This document shows positions 32,352-39,724 of a stretch of DNA of 39,724 bases, piece by piece. The notes beneath the pieces were generated by a model that saw only the letters and a program-made list of their open reading frames with translations, ran no database searches and was not told where the DNA came from. The position numbers and the translations under genes are program-made. Position 1 is the stretch's first letter, and every line of letters starts with the position of its first letter. The DNA comes from Gnetum montanum (lineage: Eukaryota > Streptophyta > Gnetopsida > Gnetales > Gnetaceae), in the NCBI GenBank assembly GCA_015680685.1, contig MNCI01005255.1:1163471-1203194 (forward strand), read 5' to 3'.

Positions 32352-32783
32352 CTAGGAGAAAACATTCCAAGCCATGGGAAATTTTCTAGGTTGAGGGGAA
32401 AGTTTTCAAGTTATTCATTTGGTCTTCATGTTGAAAAGGAAAAATTTTCCAAATCCCCCACCCTTGCTCACTGAAGGTAGGTGAGATCTACCCTTGTAGG
32501 TGTTTCCAACGTAGAAAAATGCATACCGCCACAACCCTGCCACCCCCCCCCCCCCCCCCCCCCCCAAAGCCAAAATACAGATACTAGGTGACTTGTTTCA
32601 CTTGGGGAATCAGGATTTAATCACTTATGAGGCATTTTTCAGCCACATAAGTATAAAGTATGTGAAATTGCTCATTGTGGGTTACATTTTTCACATTTAC
32701 AATGAAATTTTGCCTCAAGTTTCATGAGGTGAAAACTATATGAAAAAGATTATTTATCACATGCAAAATTTTGTGGTATTTCA
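32352..32783 (-). repeat. 5' LTR of the outer element, distal part
   Basis: This is the U3 start of the right LTR, displaced 11 kb by the nested insertion. 32352-32356 is the duplicated target CTAGG. The 20-bp array resumes and the sequence then matches 4172-4379. It holds a 23-base C run (32543-32565) and about 170 bases missing from the left copy. On the minus strand it begins TGAAATACCAC at 32783. Confidence 0.85.
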
Positions 32784-32788
32784 GATGC

Positions 32789-34328
32789 AATAAAAGCATA
32801 AATGTGATAAATAAAATAAGATATAAATCACATCTCACACTAGCATAGGGGTCCTCATTTTTGAAGTATACGTAGAAGCTCTTGTTGATTTTGAGATTAA
32901 ATGATATTGTTGGAGATCACTCAAATTGATTTAGATTGATATCCTTATTCTCTTTATCATTAGAGATTACTAGAGTATTGATAAAATTAAGGAGTCTAAG
33001 GAAACATTTTCTAATATTACTAGGAATCAATTCTCACGATGTAGATTGATATCCTTGGTATGAATTTGGATTTGAATTTATTGTGTGTAACTATAGAAGT
33101 GATATGAACCAATGTAGTTATTCTTAATCTTGGAATGATAGTCATTGGATGCAATGATTAGTGACTGATGGAAAAATAATATTTTGAATGAATGTTCTAG
33201 ACAATCCTCTGGTCAATTTACTTTAAATTTGGTATCAATCTACGACAAATGAAGAGGAGAGGATGGATCTAGAAGTAATTATATGAAAAGGATAGAGATT
33301 TGTGCAAAATATAGGATACAAGATGCTTTAGCATCTTCTTCTCACTAAAGATTCATGAAAATACAACTTTAAATGTAAAAGCAACCATTAAAGTTGAAGC
33401 TTTGAACATCTCTATCATTAAATCTATAATATTTATACTTATCTTTGAGAACTTAGATGTTAGATCACTTAATTTGATGAAGATGATATTTAAAACCGTT
33501 GATGTAGATCCTTGAAATGAGCTTTAGAAGAATTGTGAAATTGATGAAATAAAATTCAAAGATTAAGAGATTGAGAATGAATTGTGAAATATTATGAAAG
33601 AGTTGAGAGGAATTTTGAAGCAAAAAATGAAAAAAGGGAAACTTGCTCTTTCTTCTTCTTCAAACCCTTGCTCTTAAAATTGACAATGACAAAATGAGAA
33701 ATGAAGGCCTCTTTTGTGTAGATATGAGGGAAGAATTCAATTTATAGGTAAGGTTGACTTAAATTTTGTCATTTAAGACATGTCATAACATCATTATTCT
33801 GTACATTTAAAATTTTTCATTTTAAGAAATTTTTACATATGTGAGTTAAACCTTGTAATTACAACATGAAAATAAAGGGAAAATTTTAACAAATAGAGAA
33901 AATATAAAATGATAAATATGAAAGAGAGTTCCCGTCCACACTACATATTAACACCAACTAACACTATGTAAATAATTAATCATGAGTTCATTAGTAACAT
34001 ACCAACCATAGGCATAAGCCTATAAATCATACCAAGAGCACATGTTAGTCACATCTATGCTATGCATCTATTAATCAACATAACCATAAGGAAGGAAAAC
34101 ATAAAGAAATCAAGATACATACTATCTCCAAGCCATAAAAAATGGATGGTGTTACAACTTTGATATAGGAGGTGTTCCTATACCATAAACATTATGGCAT
34201 ACTACCATGATGTTATTGTAACAACAATGTAGTTACGATAACTAAACCACTCTCTCCTACCAGTTTGTATGCATGTAAATTTAAGCATTATCCATATATG
34301 TATTAGTATGCATATGAGTTATTTATTC
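32789..34328. other. AT-rich DNA between the two elements, no gene seen
   Basis: No significant open frame or recognised motif. It is presumably the other side of the locus that begins at 1-2997. On the minus strand, TACCTATAAATTG (33750-33738) followed by TCTACAC and pyrimidine-rich sequence has the look of an LTR promoter/leader, so an unrecognised older LTR may be hidden here. Confidence 0.4.
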
Positions 34329-34333
34329 CTCAT

Positions 34334-35155
34334 TGATGAGTGGCGAGGTACCCCTACACTCAACCATACGAATACGAGCATGCACGCGCGATCCGGACGA
34401 ACTCCGTAGACTAAATGCCTTAACGCCACAAGAAACACTTGGGGTTAATCGTTCGTTGTCTTCCCAGGCTTGCTTGTAAGTGTCACGGTGTATGGCTAAG
34501 CAAGTCTGAGGTATGTGATTTTTTTGGTATTTTTGGCTTATCTTCTATGCTACCAGGAGAAAGGGTTGAGAAAACTAAACTAACTCTAACTAAGATCTAA
34601 GTCTAAATTAACTAGCGTCAGCATCCGTTCCCACTTACCGGACACACCCTGAACTATGCAACTGCAGCTTACCAAACGCTAATCGTTACTGGGATCGTCA
34701 CACGTAGCGCAAGTGCTCAAAGTGGTCGTACTGAGGCACCTATATAGCCTACGTGTGATAAGCAGCCGATTCCTTGACTAGCCGTACACGTCCGTAGACG
34801 CTCGTAATCAACTCGTACTTGAACGCACTAGGAAAGTAGTAAATGAAAGCAATAAAACCATGTACTGCAAGGTTTATCCAATCAAGTTCGTCTTTATTGC
34901 CGTACACAACTTGGGTTCAGGTTACAAGCTGATCGAATAAATAGCCGTTCACTCTAGGACTCCTACTGCGGGCGCATGGGGAAAAATTCTAACTCTGGAG
35001 TGATCAATTTTCCAGAGCTTCGCTACACTAGCCAGGATTGGGAAATGAAGGAAGTGCCGCCTCTTAGTTATAGATATGGTGGCGGGACGCGATATCGCGT
35101 ACGCGATATCGTGGCGGCCGCGATATCGCGGCCTAGTGTAAATCGCGTCTCATCA
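34334..35155 (-). repeat. 3' LTR of copy 2
   Basis: 822 bp. On the plus strand it starts TGATGAGTGGCGAGG and ends CGCGTCTCATCA, the reverse of the copy 1 LTRs. It is about 170 bp shorter than those, mainly because it has a single copy of the 105-bp block duplicated in copy 1. The polyadenylation-type AATAAA is at 34897-34892 (minus strand). Confidence 0.92.
35090..35133 (-). promoter_or_regulatory. Two adjacent perfect CpG-rich palindromes in LTR U3
   Basis: 35090-35111 is a perfect 22-base palindrome whose core is GATATCGCGTACGCGATATC. 35116-35133 is a perfect 18-base palindrome, GGCCGCGATATCGCGGCC. They share GCGATATCGC and lie 15-60 bases upstream of a TATAACT box (about 35074-35068, minus strand). 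In AT-rich, CpG-poor surroundings they stand out. They may bind a dimeric factor or be a methylation target, which is inference. Confidence 0.8.
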
Positions 35156-35168
35156 TACCCCCATGACT
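35156..35168 (-). other. Polypurine tract region of copy 2
   Basis: The minus strand reads GTCATGGGGGTA directly before the LTR, identical to the equivalent place in copy 1. Confidence 0.65.
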
Positions 35169-37173
35169 GAATGAAAACTCATCCTCGAGTTCCTTACAAT
35201 GATATCAGGTAGGTATGGGATTATTTGGGAAAATGAAACTAATGGGATGACATGTGAACGGTCTTTATTATAAGACTTGACAAAAACTGGTGTTCATGAC
35301 AACATGGGTGAACACCTTATTACAATGACATCAAGCCACAGTTGGCAACTGAGAGAAAAGAGGAGAGAGAATAGAATAGAAGAGAAGAAAGAAGAAGAGT
35401 CTTGTTGCTGCCAACGCCGAGATTACGCCTTTCATTGTCCATCTGTAAGCGCATTATCAATTCCACTCCTTGCATGCTGCTTCATCGCTGCTCCATTCCA
35501 GATGTTTGCTCCAGATCCATTCCGTTGTTGTATGATTACCATCTGCACACACAACACCATCATATATTAGCAAGGGTAATTGAATCATTAAGTAAAGCAT
35601 ACCTTGCTTCAGTTTAGGTTCACTGGCTAAGGTGTGGTATGGCTGATATGGATCTGGGAAAATATAGATGATGACTACTGAAGGTATAGGGGTTAGGAAG
35701 AAAAACGAAAAAATTCGGGGCTTAGGATAAAAATCGAAAAATCAGGCCCCGTACCCCCATGACTAATCACGAACCTCCGGTAGCGTTAGAATGGAGAGAG
35801 AAAAGGAATAGGAATGATAGGTAAAAAGGGACAACTATGGCATCCAGAAAAGGATGTCATGATGGAAATGAACAAAAATGTTAATTAATTGCAAAACGTT
35901 AAGGAAAAGAAGTTAACTAATGTTCCAAATAGGAATGTCAGTGGGTCCCTCCCAAAGCAGGCTCATGCCCTTAATGCCCTGACAATCCCACATTCAAAGA
36001 GTCCGTGGGCTCTGGGAATGTCCTTTGGAAACAAGAGTTAAAGTCTCAACCGTAAGAATTTACCAAAAAGAAAACAAAGCATCAACTAAAGTATATACAC
36101 TGATATAACCGGCAATGAGGTGAATAATGGAGAGAAGGATGGGAAGATAGAGGAATGGAATGGAATCCCAAGAACAAGGTGGTGTACAGCCCTTGTGTGT
36201 TTGATGATTAATGTGACTTGGCGAATCTCATTCCAACTCTGGCCTCAAACCAACCACTTCCAGTGACTTCGCATCAATGCAGTTGGTTAAATCATCCACT
36301 TGGGTAACAAGGATGCATCTTCAAAGAGCCACCACCAGTCCAACGAAACAAAGGAGAGAATGGGAAGCGAGAAGGGCCTTAGTTAGAGGGAACACTTTGG
36401 TTCCATAACCAGTGCTTGTAGCCCTAATTTTATTTTCGTCTAAGGGGTGTGCTTTGATTCCTCACTTTTTGCTTTTTAGCTTCTTTTTTTTTTTCTTTTT
36501 CCATTTTTTTCTTCTTTTTGTTTGTTTTGTGTTTTTATGCGTGGGGACCATACCATGCAAATACTTCTTTATTTTTATTGTCTCAGCTTTCGATTATTGG
36601 GTTACATCGGAACAGTAAGAAAACCCAAGAAGAAAACATCCAAGCACCCAAGTGAATGACCAACACAAGAGCACCAAGTTCCCTTGAAGTCACACCCTTT
36701 TCAAATCCTTGAGTCCTTCCTTAGTTTGAGAAATGCCCAGTCACTGGTTCGTTAAAGTTCTTATTGGAAGGGAACTGTACATTTCCAAGCCAAGGAAAAC
36801 CATAGACTTGATGGATCGATGGATGAAGTGATCTCATTGCCTGCCATATCACAAGAACATACCTTAGTATCAAAAATGTAACTTAAGGGTAAAAACCAAA
36901 CATTAGCAATCAATGAAAAACAGTTCATCCCATCAGCCCGAACACTTATTGGGTAACGAATTTACCTGATGGATGACACACACACACACTCACACAAAAA
37001 GATAGAAAAATATAACGATGTTGTAAAACAAAAATAAGAAAAGTGTAAAGAAATTTGTAAAACAAAAATTAGAAAAGTTAAAGAAATTGAAAAACAAAAA
37101 TGTGAAAAACAAAAACTTTGTAAGACAAAAATGTGTAAAAAAAAATTGAAAAAGAACTGATGGCCCCATATGA
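35169..37173 (-). other. Conserved non-coding 3' region of copy 2
   Basis: About 2 kb between the last coding stop and the LTR. It aligns with 29410-31344 of copy 1 in the opposite direction, including a CA/TG microsatellite (about 36975-36997), a T-rich/A-rich block and GTTAGAATGGAGAGAG near 35785. No protein motif is seen. The T-rich open frame at 36412-36618 is low complexity and I do not call it. Confidence 0.65.
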
Positions 37174-37557
37174 TTAGCATAGGTGGCCATCTCCCCCATG
37201 ACTGAGTTGTGAGGGAGAGATCCGAAGTAGTGAGCGCCTATTTGAATTTCTAAGCAATGCCCAACTTCTCCCAAATGATGATCTTAAGTTCAGGGGTGGA
37301 AGTTGGCGACGCTCATGTTCTAATGAGTCTATGCCACGGTTGTTGACATGAGCTTCCTCAATTCGTTCCATGCATGTTTGTTTGCCCTTACGAGAAGCTG
37401 TCAACCACGGGGTGTTTACTACTTCTTATGTGGTTGTTACATACAGACATCTTTGTTGCAGAGTTTCCTGGGCACACCTATGACATGGAGACATTTCCTC
37501 CGTGTCATCACCCGATGAATCACTGTATGTGATGCATGGAACTTTCCTCTTCTCGAT
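37174..37557 (-). pseudogene. C-terminal tail of the copy 2 polyprotein
   Basis: It stays in the same frame as the protease. It is preceded by an in-frame TAG (37558-37560), has a TAA near 37435, and ends at 37174 with QLSHGGDGHLC and a stop. The basic, Arg/Ser-rich end (for example NSNRRSLLRISPSQLSHGG) has no known fold. The tail is also recognisable in copy 1 on both sides of its insertion. It takes the place where RT would start. Confidence 0.55.
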
Positions 37558-37878
37558 CTATACAAATTTGTTTATCTTAGAGATTTCAAAGGAAAGATCG
37601 CGGATCCTAAGGCATGCATCTACTGTGCTTAGCCATGCCCTTCCCATTATAATTGGGAAGTCCCCTTTGTTGTTGTTAACATCAATCACTAGGAAATCCG
37701 CTGGGTAGGACCAACCACACACAGTGGTGATAACGTCCTCCACCAAACCCAAGGGAATAGTGATGGACTGGTCTGCCAGCTCTAGTTGGATGTTGCTCTT
37801 CTTAAGTTGGGGCAGGTTCCAGGCGTGATACATCTTTCACGAAATTAAGTTAACTCCGGAACCTGAGTCAAGAAGAGC
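37558..37878 (-). pseudogene. Aspartic protease of copy 2
   Basis: The minus frame reads ALLDSGSGVNLIS (about 37878-37840), then a TGA (37839-37837), then a 91-codon open part with LPQLKKSNIQLELAD and ITIPLGLVEDVITTVCGWS. GDFPIIMGRAWLSTVDACL follows and ends at a TAG. D-S-G is the catalytic triad signature, and MGRAWL corresponds to the conserved LGRPWL. Length and order are normal for an LTR-element protease. The TGA is at the same position as in copy 1 (25134). Confidence 0.85.
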
Positions 37879-38496
37879 TCAATGTGGTGCATTCCTAGCG
37901 ATCTGCAAATGAATAAAGGGACTCCCAGGATCAGTTAGTTTCCTGGGAAGGTGGCCTACCTTGATCCAATCAGTTACGGTATGTGTTAACAAAACCGTAT
38001 GCGTTACATTCCCTTGGACTGAAGGGTGCTCCGAAGTGTTAGTAGTTAGAGGCCTATGCATATACCCGTCTGCTTGTTGTTGCGAGAGCCTATACGGGCT
38101 CCTAGTTCTGAAAAAGGATCTCTTTTTTGTACAGTTATCTCCAGAACTAGTGTCCAGTTGGATATTTACACTCTGAATATTTACAGATCTCGCGGCGTGA
38201 CACTGCTGCGGTTGGGGAGGTAATTCCCCTTGCATTGTTGGAGCAGGAGGGGTTGTGGGAACTACTTGAGGAAAAGGTGCGGAGAGAGTTAGAGGATGGT
38301 CGGAATGTGAGACATCTCCCGGGGGAGAAGGAGTCCTTTTGAAGTACTCCCGAGCGTAGTAGTGATGGCGTGGAGGGTGACTCATAGCGTCACCTGGAGA
38401 AACTGGCTGCTGCACATAATAACCATAAGGATTAAGCTGCCGGTAAGGGTATCGATGTGTCAGCTGTGGCATCCCCCATGACTGTGGGTATTGCCA
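37879..38496 (-). pseudogene. Pro/Gln/Tyr-rich gag-protease linker, copy 2
   Basis: An open stretch of 197 codons from 38472 down to a TGA at 37881-37879, with a TAA (38499-38497) on its N-terminal side. Low complexity and rich in Pro, Gln, Tyr, His, Ser and Thr (YPYRQLNPYGYYVQQPVSPG, then PTTPPAPTMQGELPPQPQQ), ending VTDWIKVGHLPRKLTD. The composition resembles disordered, phase-separating segments, but no domain is recognised. It is a long linker for a gag-protease polyprotein. Confidence 0.65.
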
Positions 38497-39724
38497 TTAC
38501 TGATGTTGTTCGATGGGCTGTGGAGGCGTTCCACTTGGATAATACGTCAAGGGTTGGTGGAACTGCCTCGGGTTACCTTGTGGATAAGGTAACCTTCTGG
38601 GTGTTTGCCGTTGATTGAGTCTTGAATTTAATGCATACAACCCAAAATCCTGCAGATGTGAGATAATTGGACAACATCCCTTAGGATGGTCATAGTAGCA
38701 GACCTCACATCCACCGTCATTGTCTGAATCAGAATTTTCAGCCTCATCGGAGTTAGAGATTTTTCCCTTACCCTTGTTATGTGCAGGGTTAAAGTTTCTC
38801 CGCTTGTCTTTTCCTTTATCACTACTTTGCTCATCCTTAGACTCTTCTACTATTTTCAGGACAGTTTCTATTCGTGAGTCTAAGGAATCCCACATTTGGT
38901 CTACCTTAGCCGATACCTCTGTTGTTAGCTTTTGGATCGGCACGGTTTTCCTGTTCACCAACTCTTCGAGTGGTGACTCATCCTCCTCATCATAGAATTT
39001 CACTCCCTTCTTGTGAAGGGAGGGATCACGGTTGTATTCCTCCGCACTTTCTCTTTTCCGTAGCTCATCCTCTTCTTCTGCTACTTGTTCCAACAACACT
39101 TCAACTTCATGGGCTCTTAATCGGGATAGTCTCCCTTGGGCGTAAGTCCCAAGAGTTCTTCTCGTTTCATTTCGTAGCCCATCCACGTCGTGGTGAAGTT
39201 GATCCCGCTTAGCGTACCCATGGCCAGGGCAATAATGTAGTAATGTGTAGTAACGGGGCATGGCAGCATCCAAGGATTCATAAGCTCCTTGTTTCCAGCC
39301 TTGGATCTACTTACGCAGGTTAGACACTATGGAGTACGTTTGATATTTTTTGTTGAACAATTCAAGCATTGTACTCCACCTCCTGATGGTTTCCGGTTCT
39401 AAGGACCGGTACCAGCTTTCTGCTTCTTTAATGAGTGTCCTTGGGAACAACTTGAGTTTCTGCCACTCATTGTCTATGTTTTGCAAGGCACAGGCGTCGT
39501 GGAATGCCTGTAAATGGTGTTGAGGATCAGCGTTGTATCCCCCTTCAAAACATGGGATATTATTTATATCCAAATGCTTGATCCTACTGTCTTTTAAATG
39601 CCTTGTGGGAATCCTAACTGCCTTTCTAATGTCGAGCATACTTCGGGTTACGAATAGGGGTTCATCATGATCGTCTCTTTCATGACGTCTGTGATGCCTA
39701 TGTTGTGGTTCCCTATTCTCCCTA
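38497..39724 (-). pseudogene. Gag of copy 2, partial at window edge
   Basis: The frame is open from the window edge, with the gag core HLQAFHDACALQNIDNEWQ, then LKLFPRTLIKEAESWYRSL and ETIRRWSTMLELF, to a TAG at 39309-39307. It continues in the same frame for 259+ codons (YYTLLHYCPGHGYAKRDQL, then AHEVEVLLEQVAEEEDEL, then an acidic/Lys-rich coil). It ends near a zinc-knuckle-like CEVCYYDHPKGCC, with spacing Cx2Cx3Hx4C instead of the usual Cx2Cx4Hx4C. A TAA at 38499-38497 ends the block. The first TAG matches the one at 23678. Gag would package element RNA, and in this lineage it is the main product. Confidence 0.85.

Larger units (their letters stand above)
21331..32356 (+). mobile_element. 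Nested gag-protease-only LTR retrotransposon (copy 1)
   Basis: The element spans 21336-32351 between perfect CTAGG target duplications (21331-21335 and 32352-32356). It has LTRs of 993 and 997 bp with TGATGAG...CTCATCA ends, a tRNA-Asp-type primer site, gag, zinc knuckle, protease and a polypurine tract. From the protease to the 3' LTR, excluding a later 3.6-kb insertion, there are only about 2.3 kb, and I see no reverse transcriptase, RNase H or integrase motif. It is therefore non-autonomous. The gag and the tRNA-Asp primer point to the Athila/Tat branch of Ty3/gypsy. A second copy starts at 34334 on the other strand. Confidence 0.93.
3003..32783 (-). mobile_element. Outer Tat-lineage Ty3/gypsy LTR retrotransposon, decayed
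   Basis: Two homologous LTR copies (3003-4379, and 20263-21335 continuing at 32352-32783) flank minus-strand gag, protease, reverse transcriptase, archaeal-type RNase H and integrase remnants in that order. The order protease, RT, RNase H, integrase makes it Ty3/gypsy. The second, archaeal-like RNase H and the large size are typical of the Tat/Ogre group. LTR ends on the minus strand are TGAAA at the start and CA at the end. The flanking five bases are GATGT (2998-3002) and GATGC (32784-32788), which fits an old 5-bp target duplication with one transition. After removing the two direct insertions the element is about 18 kb. Every coding block has stops, so it cannot move by itself now. The exact inner LTR ends are uncertain by a few bases. 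Confidence 0.85.
34334..39724 (-). mobile_element. Second gag-protease-only LTR retrotransposon (copy 2), cut by window end
   Basis: Same family as 21336-32351, opposite strand. The 3' LTR is at 34334-35155, preceded in element orientation by GTCATGGGGGTA. A conserved non-coding 3' region, a tail, protease, linker and gag follow towards the window end, and the 5' part is outside. CTCAT at 34329-34333 should be the target duplication. The reading frame is much better kept than in copy 1: all blocks from the right edge to 37174 are in one frame, broken only by a few stops. No reverse transcriptase or integrase lies between protease and LTR. Confidence 0.93.

Noticed and set aside
34334-35155. 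Copy 2 LTR as a second solo LTR
   Set aside because: It is followed by the polypurine region, tail, protease and gag of the same element, so it is the 3' LTR of an element that continues past the window.
36412-36618. 68-codon Phe-rich frame
   Set aside because: It is made by a T homopolymer block in the non-coding 3' region of copy 2, and the homologous place in copy 1 is not open.
1-39724. tRNA or rRNA genes
   Set aside because: I looked for conserved tRNA T-arm/CCA-proximal words and rRNA motifs. The only tRNA-like matches are primer-binding sites (22330 and a candidate at 20236).

Overview
This window is a piece of plant nuclear heterochromatin built almost entirely of nested LTR retrotransposons. 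The evidence is Ty3/gypsy proteins of the Athila/Tat type, a primer site matching the plant tRNA-Asp 3' end, dense transition differences at CpG sites, AT-rich spacers and no intact host gene. A large, repeat-rich genome is likely. A gymnosperm would fit the element sizes, but the sequence does not prove it.

Outer element (minus strand, about 3003-32783): a very large, decayed Tat-lineage Ty3/gypsy retrotransposon. In its own direction it reads: 5' LTR (32783-32352 plus 21335-20263, split by a later insertion), candidate primer site, tandem-duplicated leader, gag remnant (about 19060-16990), protease remnant (16330-15857), a very long repeat-filled spacer (about 15850-7330), reverse transcriptase, archaeal-type RNase H and integrase remnants (7330-4622), polypurine tract (4392-4384) and 3' LTR (4379-3003). 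Every coding block has in-frame stops. Without its nested insertions it would be about 18 kb.

Nested insertions: (a) a solo LTR at 10253-11131 in the spacer, with target duplication TCCCC; (b) a full LTR element at 21336-32351 (plus strand) in the outer 5' LTR, with target duplication CTAGG. Element (b) has two LTRs of about 1 kb, a tRNA-Asp-type primer site, gag, protease and a polypurine tract, but no reverse transcriptase or integrase. (c) Inside (b), a 3625-base insertion at 25626-29250 with target duplication CATAT. Its empty site can be read in the sister copy at the right of the window. It has TGTTGGC...GCCAACA ends, a TATA box with three 76-bp repeats beside it, and a stop-containing fragment of a host gene resembling the N-terminal TPR part of SECRET AGENT, the plant O-linked sugar transferase.

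Right part: after about 1.5 kb of unassigned AT-rich DNA, a second copy of the (b) family lies on the minus strand (34334 to beyond the window end). It is better preserved and also has gag, protease and a C-terminal tail with no pol.

The most interesting system is the (b) family. It is a gag-protease-only lineage whose two copies here share three in-frame stop positions. Its LTR promoters carry CpG-rich perfect palindromes just upstream of the TATA box, and it must borrow reverse transcriptase and integrase from a partner. A Tat-type element such as the outer one is a possible partner.
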